Shown: piece after piece, positions 1 to 6,267 of the stretch | How positions within the stretch are numbered: position 1 is the first letter of the stretch | Layout: each line of letters begins with the position of its first letter | From: Muribaculaceae bacterium | Lineage (GTDB): Bacteria > Bacteroidota > Bacteroidia > Bacteroidales > Muribaculaceae | Direction of reading: 5' to 3' | Assembly: GCA_017962285.1 (NCBI GenBank) | Contig: JAGCVR010000092.1 | Location: forward strand, 1 to 9,749 | DNA: 9,749 bases | Made by a program: the position numbers and the translations under genes | The notes under the pieces: model-generated | What the model was told of the DNA's origin: nothing | What the model saw: the letters and a program-made list of their open reading frames with translations, nothing else | The model's database searches: none

Positions 1-462
1 AAGATGATGCCACAGACCATTATTTTCACTGCCGTGGGGTGGTTCATACAGTTCCTCATGTATCGCGTGTACGGATTGCCGCTTAACTGCAATCCATGGC
101 ACATGATACTGGCAATGGCGATATTTGTCGTTGCCAATCAGGGGTTTGGACTGTTCCTCATGTGTGTGGCGCCGAACTTCCGTCTGGGTACCACTCTGTG
201 TTCCCTCTTCGGAGTGATTTCCTTCTCGTTCTGCGGCTTCTCGCTGCCGAGCGAGTCGCTTTATCCATGGGTGAAAGCACTTAGCTATGTGGTGCCGGTC
301 CGTTACTATTTCCTGCTCAGCATCGACCAGGCGCTTAACGGTCTGCCGCTGTACTATTCGCGCATCAGTTATGCTGCAATGCTCGGTTTCACGCTGTTGC
401 CATGGACTCTGCTCTGGCGGCTGCGCCGATTCTGCGTCAATCCGGTAGTATATGTGCCGTAG
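1..462 (+). CDS. ABC-2 family transporter permease, C-terminal part (5' end outside window)
   Basis: The reading frame is open from base 1, so the gene begins upstream; 153 residues are visible up to the TAG stop. They are largely hydrophobic, with about five membrane segments (first near residues 6-22, last near 125-140) and a short basic tail. The segment starting VVPVRYYFLLSIDQALNG resembles the end of ABC-2 type membrane subunits (YhiH/YbhR-like), in which a proline-containing loop precedes the last helices. It would form part of an inner-membrane export channel. A second permease begins 39 bp downstream on the same strand, as in Bacteroidetes operons encoding a HlyD-type adaptor and two permeases. 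The substrate is unknown. The family call rests on topology and motif resemblance plus context; no ATP-binding domain is visible in this part. Confidence 0.8.
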   Translation, partial: KMMPQTIIFTAVGWFIQFLMYRVYGLPLNCNPWHMILAMAIFVVANQGFGLFLMCVAPNFRLGTTLCSLFGVISFSFCGFSLPSESLYPWVKALSYVVPVRYYFLLSIDQALNGLPLYYSRISYAAMLGFTLLPWTLLWRLRRFCVNPVVYVP

Positions 463-501
463 AGTTGTTTTTTGTTAGTTTAAGAGATATATAATGCACC
501 A

Positions 502-1755
502 ATGAAGTTGCGTAACAAAATACTGATTTTCTTAGCCGACCTCTACAGGGTATGGCGACGTGAACTGCGTCTTGTGTTCCGCGATGAGGGTGTTGTGATT
601 TTCTTTTTCGTGCTTTGCGCCATCTATCCTGTCCTGTATGCTCTCATCTATAACCCCGAAACGGCGCACGACATTGCCGTGGTGATTGTGGATGACGACC
701 GCTCTCAGATGAGCCGTGAATTTGTGCGCAAACTCGATGCTACCCCGGAAGTGTGCGTGGTGCAATATGCGGCAAATATGACCGATGCACAGAGGATGAT
801 GCACGAAAAAGACTGCTATGGAATAGTCTATTTCCCCCGTGGATTTGAACGCGACATATTCACCGACGGCATACAGGGACACGTCTCGCTCTACTGCGAC
901 ATGAGCGTGCTCATGCGCTACAAGCAGATGCTGATGGGCGTAACGATGGTTCAGCAGGGAATCTGCAACGAAATGATGGCTGAGAAAATTGCTGTCGTAA
1001 CCAACACCGAAGGCTCGGTAATTGAGAGCAAACAGGTGCCGCTGGCGAACACCGCCATGGGACTTGCCTCTGCCGTGCTTCCGTGCATTCTTGTACTGGT
1101 GCTTCAGCAAAGTATGCTTCTGGGAATAGGGATGCTTCATGGCGGAAGCCGTGAGCGACGGCTCAACAACCGCGGATACGACCCCATGGACATGGGTGCC
1201 AGTGTGCCGGCAACAATTCTCGGAAGAACGCTATGCCACTGGATGCTCTACATGGTGCCCACAATCTATGTGCTCTATTTCGTGCCGGTCTTCTTCGATT
1301 TCCCACAAAACGGACACATTATCGACATCGCCTTGATGACAATTCCGTTCCTCATCGCTTCTTCTATGATGGGACAGACGATATCGGTGTTTGTCAACGA
1401 CCGCGAATCGGTGTTCATCACGCTCGTTTTCACCTCAGTGATTTTCGTCTTCCTCACAGGCGTGTCTTGGCCGCGCTATTCCATGGGGCCTCTGTGGATT
1501 ATCGTGGGAAATGCCATTCCAACCACCTGGGCTTGCAACTCCTATATGCTGATGCAAAGCGGCGGAGCCTCACTTGAGCAGCTCAAGGAGTATCATTTCA
1601 TGCTTTGGGCTTTGGCTGGGGTTTATTTCGTCTTTGCCTGCGTGGTGGAGAAATACATCCTTCGTCCGCGCTACCGCAGAATGAAAGAATATGCGAAAGA
1701 CGACCCCGATGCACTGATGCGCGAAGAACGCCGGCGCAATGCAGTGGACTGCTGA
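502..1755 (+). CDS. ABC-2 family transporter permease (YhiH/YbhS-like)
   Basis: A complete 417-residue inner-membrane protein. The layout is typical of ABC-2 permeases with a large external domain: one N-terminal helix (about residues 31-50), a soluble domain (about 52-180) starting with IAVVIVDDDRS, then roughly six helices (about 184-210, 237-262, 273-293, 302-322, 330-350 and 366-385) and a charged cytoplasmic tail rich in Arg and Glu. The N-terminal stretch before the first helix (RRELRLVFRDEG) matches the cytoplasmic lead-in of this family. The start at 502 is the only Met upstream of the first helix in this frame that gives the expected N-terminus; there is no Shine-Dalgarno sequence. 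It lies 39 bp after another permease and is probably the last gene of its operon, since a convergent gene ends 20 bp beyond its stop. It probably pairs with the upstream permease in efflux or lipid export; the substrate is not known. Confidence 0.87.
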   Translation: MKLRNKILIFLADLYRVWRRELRLVFRDEGVVIFFFVLCAIYPVLYALIYNPETAHDIAVVIVDDDRSQMSREFVRKLDATPEVCVVQYAANMTDAQRMMHEKDCYGIVYFPRGFERDIFTDGIQGHVSLYCDMSVLMRYKQMLMGVTMVQQGICNEMMAEKIAVVTNTEGSVIESKQVPLANTAMGLASAVLPCILVLVLQQSMLLGIGMLHGGSRERRLNNRGYDPMDMGASVPATILGRTLCHWMLYMVPTIYVLYFVPVFFDFPQNGHIIDIALMTIPFLIASSMMGQTISVFVNDRESVFITLVFTSVIFVFLTGVSWPRYSMGPLWIIVGNAIPTTWACNSYMLMQSGGASLEQLKEYHFMLWALAGVYFVFACVVEKYILRPRYRRMKEYAKDDPDALMREERRRNAVDC

Positions 1756-1775
1756 CATCACTTTCCTTTTTGGGC

Positions 1776-2450
1776 TTATTTCTTTACTCGTATCTTCTTG
1801 CCGTCGCAGATGAGTGGAACGGCTTCACGAAGATGCTCGGTGAGTTCGGATTCGGTTATCTTGTAGATTTTCGGAGTGACAGATTTGGGGTACTTGTTGA
1901 AAAACGTATCACGCGACAGAAACCACTGCATCACTTTCACACCATACAATCTGGGCAACTTCACATACAGATAAAAGATGCGGGTGCGGGCACACACGGT
2001 TATGCCCCTCTGCCCATCGGGCAATGTACTCACACACAGCACATAACTGTGGCGGGCGCAGTCGGCCGACAACTGCTGCGATTCGCGGCGGTTCGATATG
2101 GTTATGTGCCGCCCGTGTTCCTTGTTGATTCGGTTCATCATTGCCCTGAAATGCTGTCCGTGAGCCGACGTGTCGCGCACTCCATTGTGGTTCAGGTAAT
2201 AATGAATCATTTCATGGATTATGGTGTCTTCCAGTTCAGCCTCGGTCTGGTCATAGAACGTGCTGATAGTGAGCCGGTAGTCATAATGAGTGACCGACCC
2301 GTCGGGATTACGCCGGTGACTGTGACGCAGCTGACCCATGAAAGAGCGAGCCGGCGACAACCTTATGGTTAAAGGCTTTAGTTCTCCACCGAAAATCTTA
2401 TCGTTGAAGTAATTGAACCTGTCGGTTACAAAAGCCAAAGTTGGTCGCAT
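1776..2450 (-). CDS. SprT-like zinc metalloprotein
   Basis: A 224-residue protein of the SprT-like (Spartan-type) family. The core zinc-binding motif HEMIH is at residues 79-83, preceded by a helix rich in acidic residues and followed by AHGQHF (His97), which fits the third zinc ligand and the HGxxF pattern of the family; Glu80 would be the catalytic base. The N-terminus (FNDKIFGGELKP) also matches the usual family opening. The SprT zinc ribbon of two CxxC pairs is absent; instead there is a basic C-terminal region of about 90 residues. I chose the start at 2450, 8 bp after the stop of the glycosyltransferase. An in-frame ATG at 2504 would add 18 residues overlapping that gene and unlike the family. 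The two genes are probably cotranscribed. The metalloprotease fold is well supported; the substrate is unknown, and a DNA-protein crosslink role as in Spartan is only an analogy. Confidence 0.87.
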   Translation of the reverse strand: MRPTLAFVTDRFNYFNDKIFGGELKPLTIRLSPARSFMGQLRHSHRRNPDGSVTHYDYRLTISTFYDQTEAELEDTIIHEMIHYYLNHNGVRDTSAHGQHFRAMMNRINKEHGRHITISNRRESQQLSADCARHSYVLCVSTLPDGQRGITVCARTRIFYLYVKLPRLYGVKVMQWFLSRDTFFNKYPKSVTPKIYKITESELTEHLREAVPLICDGKKIRVKK

Positions 2451-2458
2451 AAGAGCAT

Positions 2459-3403
2459 TTATTTGATGAGGACACGCGCTATCCGCGCCGAGCCTCGTTT
2501 CCATTTACAAATCCGTTTATAGAGCCGCGGCAGAAGCAAGCGCATCCGCCATGATTTTTTATTTCTGGAATAAGTCTCTGAATAGAGCCCCTGGGCAAAG
2601 CCGTAATTCCCCTCAAGAAAGTATTGGGCTGCGAGCACCACGCGCCTGTACTCGAGCAAACGCATGTAACGCTGCTTCTCTTTCAAGTCGGAGCAACGCA
2701 CCTGGTCCTGCAGCAGTGTTATCACCTTTTCCCAGTAGCCGTGACGGGAGGAGAATCCAGTGCCGGTTATGGAGTCGGCACCGCTGTGATTCACCACCAC
2801 CTGCGGTTTCCCTTTCAAGAATGCCACCCGTGGACGCGCCAGCAGCAGGCGGAAGCCCATTTCCCAGTCGTTCCATGCCGGCAGGTTCAGATTCCACCCG
2901 TCGGTCTTGGCGAAAAAGTCGCGTCGCACGGCAAACCGCTGCGTGGCAATCACCGAGTGAAGGATGTGATTGGCGAAAAGGTCGGAAGTGAAGAACGGCA
3001 ATTTCTGCTTCTCGCCGTCGGGATTCACGAGCGTTCCCTTCGCAAGCACCAGATCCAGGGCACCAGAATTCCTGCCTATCTCGTCCACATAGTTGCGCAC
3101 AAGGTTGGGAGCCATTTCATCATCGCTGTCGAAAAACATAACCCAGTCGCCCGTGGCATTTTCAAATCCCTTGTTGCGGGCGGCGCAGGCACCCTTCACC
3201 GGCTCCTGCAGCACCTTGATTTCAATGTCGTCGCCACCGTGGTCTATCTTGAACTGGTTCAGCACCACAAGCGTGTCATCCGTGCTGGCATTGTCCACCA
3301 GAATCAGCTCCAGCGGACGATACTTCTGCCTGAGCACCGTTTCAAGCGTGCGTTTCACTGTCTCCGCACGATTATAGACCGGGATGATTATCGACACTTT
3401 CAT
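2459..3403 (-). CDS. glycosyltransferase family 2
   Basis: A 314-residue GT-A fold glycosyltransferase that would move a sugar from a nucleotide-sugar donor to a surface or secreted glycan at the cytoplasmic face of the membrane. The N-terminus MKVSIIIPVYNRAETV is the classic GT2 opening. VDNASTDDT (residues 37-45) is the nucleotide-binding segment. FDSDDE (residues 91-96) supplies the DxD metal-binding motif, and NDWEMGFRLL (residues 178-187) fits the acceptor-side catalytic region with Asp179 and Glu181. The C-terminus is very basic and has no clear membrane helix. Its start codon adjoins a perfect 18-bp palindrome, and it is divergent from another glycosyltransferase whose start lies 86 bp away. 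The SprT-like gene follows 8 bp later. The family is certain; the donor sugar and acceptor cannot be told from sequence. Confidence 0.95.
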   Translation of the reverse strand: MKVSIIIPVYNRAETVKRTLETVLRQKYRPLELILVDNASTDDTLVVLNQFKIDHGGDDIEIKVLQEPVKGACAARNKGFENATGDWVMFFDSDDEMAPNLVRNYVDEIGRNSGALDLVLAKGTLVNPDGEKQKLPFFTSDLFANHILHSVIATQRFAVRRDFFAKTDGWNLNLPAWNDWEMGFRLLLARPRVAFLKGKPQVVVNHSGADSITGTGFSSRHGYWEKVITLLQDQVRCSDLKEKQRYMRLLEYRRVVLAAQYFLEGNYGFAQGLYSETYSRNKKSWRMRLLLPRLYKRICKWKRGSARIARVLIK

Positions 3404-3405
3404 GA

Positions 3406-3423
3406 TTTTGTAAAATTACAAAA
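3406..3423. promoter_or_regulatory. perfect palindrome, possible operator or 5' UTR hairpin
   Basis: TTTTGTAAAATTACAAAA consists of two 8-bp arms, TTTTGTAA and TTACAAAA, that are exact reverse complements around a central AA. It ends 2 bp before the start codon of the minus-strand GT2 gene and lies 66 bp upstream of the plus-strand glycosyltransferase. It could bind a dimeric repressor controlling one or both genes, or form a weak AT-rich hairpin next to the GT2 start codon. The symmetry is seen directly; the function is inferred, and no known regulator motif was recognised. Confidence 0.45.
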
Positions 3424-3450
3424 ACTTTGGCAATTACGCCCACTGTTTCG

Positions 3451-3481
3451 TTGCAAAACTTTTACGTTTGTTGTAAATTTG
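3451..3481 (+). promoter_or_regulatory. Bacteroidetes-type promoter for the GT-B glycosyltransferase
   Basis: TAAATTTG at 3474-3481 fits the Bacteroidetes -7 consensus TAnnTTTG exactly. TTG at 3451-3453 lies 20 bp upstream, the expected place for the -33 element (consensus TTTG), of which it matches the last three bases. The start codon at 3490 begins 8 bp after the -7 element, so the predicted transcript would have almost no 5' leader. The match is seen in the sequence; its activity is inferred. Confidence 0.55.
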
Positions 3482-3489
3482 CCGTTGAT

Positions 3490-4602
3490 ATGAAGATTCT
3501 TTTCGTGGGTGACGCAAGCAATTTCCACAACTGCCTTGCCGAGGCGTTGAGGAAAATGGGGCACGATGCCGTGGTGGCGTCGGGCGGCTCGCAGTGGATG
3601 AACACAGGACGCGACATCGACCTGCACCGCTCCGCCAGTTGGACGGGAACCACCGCTTATCTCGCCCGCCTGCTCAGGGCATTGCCCAGGATGCGCGGAT
3701 ATGACGTGGTGCATCTGTGCTCACCCATTTTCCTGCCGCTCCGCCCCGAGCGCCTGAAGCATCTGCTCTCATATCTGCGCCGCCACAACGGCAAAATCGT
3801 GCTCTCGGCACTGGGAACCGACTATGTTTACTACCGAGCCTGCCACGACGGGCACAGTTTCCGATACAGCGAATATATGGTGGGCGACAGCCCTTCGCCA
3901 TACGTTGACAGCAGCGAATACATAGCACAGCATCAGCAGAATTGGGAACAGCCTTTCATGAAACGATACAGCGACTTTGTGCTGCAGAACATCGATGGTG
4001 CCGTGGCTTGCCTCTACGAATACTATGCCGCCTACGCTCCCATTCTCGGCGACCGTCTCGCCTATGCTGGGATTCCCATCGACACCGCTTCTCTCTCGCC
4101 GATAGAACTTGAGAAAGAGCCGGAGAAAGTTCGGTTCTTCGTTGGCATCCAGCGCGACCGGAATGTGGTGAAAGGTGTTGACAGGCTGCTTGCCGCACTA
4201 AAACGCATCCATGCCGAAAATCCCGAACAGTGCGAGATTTGCGCGGTGGAGAACCTGCCCTACGACGACTATATTGCCGCCATGCGTTCATCACACGTGA
4301 TTCTTGACCAACTTTATTCCTATACCCCGGCCACCAATGCACTCCTTGCCATGGCTCAGGGAATTGTGGCGGTGAGCGGTGCCGAAGAGGAATACTACCA
4401 GCTGATTCGCGAAACCGAGAACCGACCCATCATCAATGTTTCGCCACTCATCGAGGGCGACATCGAAGAGAAACTGCGCTGGATTATTGCCAACAAGCAC
4501 TTGCTCCCCGAACAGAGCCGACAGAGCCGCAGTTTTGTGGTTAAGCACAACGATGCCCGGCTTGTAGCCCAGCGCCATCTTCAATTCTGGGAAACCCTCT
4601 GA
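3490..4602 (+). CDS. GT-B fold glycosyltransferase (family 4-like)
   Basis: A 370-residue cytosolic glycosyltransferase. It opens with MKILFVGDASNFHNCLAEAL, the first Rossmann strand and helix of GT-B enzymes, and the N-terminal domain continues to about residue 195 (YAGIPID, the usual linker). The C-terminal domain has GIQRDRNVVKGVDRLLAAL (residues 219-237), where Arg222/Arg224 and Lys228 match the donor-phosphate-binding Arg and Lys of family 4. SYTPATNALLAMAQG (residues 277-291) sits where the EX7E donor loop normally lies. There the first Glu of the usual LEAMA is replaced by Leu286, while acidic residues (Glu299, Glu300, Glu301) follow. I chose the start at 3490 because 21 upstream codons in the same frame include the promoter and show no family resemblance. 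It is divergent from the GT2 gene, suggesting a small glycan locus. Donor and acceptor are unknown. Confidence 0.87.
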   Translation: MKILFVGDASNFHNCLAEALRKMGHDAVVASGGSQWMNTGRDIDLHRSASWTGTTAYLARLLRALPRMRGYDVVHLCSPIFLPLRPERLKHLLSYLRRHNGKIVLSALGTDYVYYRACHDGHSFRYSEYMVGDSPSPYVDSSEYIAQHQQNWEQPFMKRYSDFVLQNIDGAVACLYEYYAAYAPILGDRLAYAGIPIDTASLSPIELEKEPEKVRFFVGIQRDRNVVKGVDRLLAALKRIHAENPEQCEICAVENLPYDDYIAAMRSSHVILDQLYSYTPATNALLAMAQGIVAVSGAEEEYYQLIRETENRPIINVSPLIEGDIEEKLRWIIANKHLLPEQSRQSRSFVVKHNDARLVAQRHLQFWETL

Positions 4603-4631
4603 AAATTTTATTTCATCGCTTTAGCCTTCCC

Positions 4632-4698
4632 CCATAAACCTTATAGGCCCCATAAGTCTTATAAGTCCTATAGGTCTTATAGGTCTTATTGTTTATGG
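4632..4698. repeat. array of 9-bp palindrome-like units bounded by 8-bp inverted repeats
   Basis: The core is a run of short related units: CTTATAAGT at 4658-4666, CCTATAGGT at 4667-4675, CTTATAGGT at 4676-4684, then a partial CTTATTGTT. Two less regular units precede them, CCTTATAGG at 4639-4647 and CCCCATAAGT at 4648-4657. CTTATAAG and CCTATAGG are each self-complementary. The whole is bounded by CCATAAAC (4632-4639) and GTTTATGG (4691-4698), which are exact reverse complements, so it could fold into one long imperfect hairpin on either strand. It lies between the 3' ends of two convergent genes. It may act as a bidirectional transcription end, a processing or stability structure, or a member of a dispersed repeat family. 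Similar strings are, from memory, common between genes in Prevotella. Confidence 0.75.
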
Positions 4699-4727
4699 CT
4701 CTAAATCAGCAAATTAATAATAGGCAC

Positions 4728-4852
4728 TCACATAATTCCCAAATTTTTACACGAAAAATCACATAATTCCCAAATTTTTGCCCCGAAAAATCACATAATT
4801 CGGCAAAAAACGGCTGAAAAATCACATAATTCCCGTTTTTGGGGTCAAAAAC
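4728..4852. repeat. four phased 31/32-bp repeats sharing TCACATAATTC
   Basis: Four head-to-tail units begin at 4728, 4759, 4791 and 4822, with spacing 31, 32 and 31 bp. All begin with the identical 11-mer TCACATAATTC and end in an A-rich tail (GAAAAA in the first three, CAAAAAC in the last). The inner part varies but often has a T-tract facing the A-tract, so units 1, 2 and 4 can each form a short hairpin. Across unit boundaries the 17-mer GAAAAATCACATAATTC occurs three times (4753, 4785 and 4816). The period is about three helical turns, so the copies face the same side of the DNA. The repeats lie between two convergent genes. Repeat and hairpin structure are seen directly; any role in termination or protein binding is inferred. 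Confidence 0.85.
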
Positions 4853-4859
4853 TTTTCTT
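4835..4859 (+). terminator. possible hairpin terminator within the last repeat
   Basis: GTTTTTG (4835-4841) and CAAAAAC (4846-4852) are exact reverse complements around a 4-base loop and are followed by TTTTCTT at 4853-4859. Read on the plus strand this resembles an intrinsic terminator with a weak, AT-rich stem. It would end transcription from the glycosyltransferase gene, whose stop is 230 bp upstream, before it enters the convergent symporter gene. The weak stem and long distance keep confidence low. Confidence 0.3.
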
Positions 4860-4866
4860 GGAAAGG

Positions 4867-6252
4867 TTACTGAGGAGATTGCGGTCCGTCGTCGGAGAGA
4901 CCGGCGTCATGGTCAAGGCGGTTGTTCCACAGATATGTTTGTGTCTCGCGTGCCACCACGGCGCTCAGCCCAAGCAGCGCCACGATATTGGGCAGTGCCA
5001 TGAGCGCGTTCATAGTGTCGGCAATGTCCCACACCACCTGCAGGCTGATGATGCTACCCAGAAACACCGCCACTATATAGAGCAGACGATACATCTTCAC
5101 TATCCGTCCTCCGCGCAGATACTCCACTGCCCTCTCGCCATAGTAGCACCACCCCAGGATGGTACTGAACGAGAACGTCATCAGTCCGAAAGTGAGAAGT
5201 GGTGTTCCTATTAAGGGAATCTTGCTGAACGCGGATTTGGTGAGTGTGGCACCGTCGGCATAGGTGATGTCGGGGTACGCAAGAATGCTGCTCACTATCA
5301 CAAGTCCAGTTATGGCACAAATCACCACCGTGTCCCAGAAAGTCCCACTTGCCGAAACCAATGCCTGACGGACAGGGTTACGTGTGCGCGCAGCAGCGGC
5401 CACGATGGGTGCCGAGCCAAGTCCCGACTCATTGCTGAACAGTCCGCGGGCAATTCCCATGCGCGCAGCAATAAGCACCGTTGCCCCCACAAAGCCACCG
5501 CCGGCAGCCTCCGGGGTGAACGCCGCCACCAGAATCAGTTTCAAGGCATCCCACAGGAACGCGCTGTTCACACACAGGATATACACACATCCGGCCACGT
5601 AAAACACCGCCATGAACGGCACCAGCGTTCCGCACACGCGGGCTATGCTCTTCACTCCGCCAAGCACCACAGCCGCCACGAGAACCGCCACGGCGGCACC
5701 CACCAGATAGGGCGAGATGCCGAACGATTCATGAGTAACGGTAGCTATGGCATTGGCTTGCACGGTGTTACCTATTCCAAACGATGCCACTGCCGTGAAC
5801 ACGGCGAACAACACTCCCAGCCACTTCCAGCCGAGACCACGTTCAAGAGCATACATGGGACCGCCCTGATAGGTCCCGTTTTCTCCGCGAACACGATACT
5901 TGATGGCAAGCAGACTCTCGGCATATTTCGTGGCGATGCCGAACACTCCGGTGAGCCAGCACCAGAACACCGCGCCCGGGCCGCCAATAGCCACCGCAGT
6001 CGCCACACCGATAATGTTTCCAGTACCGATGGTTGCGGCAAGGGCGGTGGCAAGCGCCGCAAACTGCGACACATCGCCCTGCGCATTCTTGTCGCGCTTC
6101 ACAGAAAGGCGAATGGCGGTGAAGATTCTGCGCTGAGGCACTTTAAGCCTGAACGTGAGGAAAATATGCGTACCGAGCAGCAATATTATCATGGGCCATC
6201 CCCACAGGAAATTGCTCAAACTCGCAAATATTTCACTCACAACGCTCATCAT
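4867..6252 (-). CDS. AGCS family alanine/glycine:cation (Na+/H+) symporter
   Basis: A 461-residue inner-membrane carrier that takes up alanine or glycine with a cation. Family signatures are clear: ATIGTGNIIG (residues 73-82), GGPMY (130-134) in the P-x-x-Y-containing loop, the highly conserved SNESGLGSAP (273-282) and FSTILGWCYYGE (362-373). About ten to eleven hydrophobic helices span the protein, and the length is normal for AGCS. Two adjacent ATG codons open the frame (6252 and 6249) and either could be the start. The gene begins 15 bp after the DUF4292 stop, with no room for a terminator, so it is probably the last gene of the operon. Its end faces a convergent gene across a repeat-rich gap. 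The exact substrate and coupling ion are not decided by the sequence; some AGCS members accept D-alanine as well as L-alanine. Confidence 0.95.
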   Translation of the reverse strand: MMSVVSEIFASLSNFLWGWPMIILLLGTHIFLTFRLKVPQRRIFTAIRLSVKRDKNAQGDVSQFAALATALAATIGTGNIIGVATAVAIGGPGAVFWCWLTGVFGIATKYAESLLAIKYRVRGENGTYQGGPMYALERGLGWKWLGVLFAVFTAVASFGIGNTVQANAIATVTHESFGISPYLVGAAVAVLVAAVVLGGVKSIARVCGTLVPFMAVFYVAGCVYILCVNSAFLWDALKLILVAAFTPEAAGGGFVGATVLIAARMGIARGLFSNESGLGSAPIVAAAARTRNPVRQALVSASGTFWDTVVICAITGLVIVSSILAYPDITYADGATLTKSAFSKIPLIGTPLLTFGLMTFSFSTILGWCYYGERAVEYLRGGRIVKMYRLLYIVAVFLGSIISLQVVWDIADTMNALMALPNIVALLGLSAVVARETQTYLWNNRLDHDAGLSDDGPQSPQ

Positions 6253-6267
6253 CGACTTTATTCGTTT

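Noticed and set aside
463..501. Promoter before the second permease (TAGTTTAA-like)
   Set aside because: It misses the TAnnTTTG consensus at the end and has no -33 partner; the short gap suggests cotranscription with the upstream permease.
1605..2372. 255-codon open frame on the plus strand opposite the SprT-like gene
   Set aside because: Antisense to a gene with clear zinc-binding motifs and overlapping the end of the permease; no motif of its own.
2451..2504. Longer start for the SprT-like protein at 2504
   Set aside because: The extra 18 residues overlap the GT2 coding end and do not resemble the family; the start at 2450 gives the expected N-terminus.
3411..3418. Minus-strand -7 element TAATTTTA for the GT2 gene
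   Set aside because: The final G of the consensus is missing and no TTTG or TTG lies 19-21 bp upstream; the GT2 promoter remains unidentified.
2624..3493. 289-codon open frame on the plus strand opposite the GT2 gene
   Set aside because: Covers the whole GT2 gene in antisense, His/Gln/Val-rich shadow composition, no recognisable motif.
4728..4834. DnaA boxes in the repeated TCACATAATTC motif
   Set aside because: The reverse complement TTATGTGAT differs from TTATCCACA at several positions, and no dnaA or dnaN is nearby.
4728..4852. CRISPR array
   Set aside because: Repeats are only 11-17 bp, the parts between are 14-20 bp and similar to one another, and there are no cas genes.
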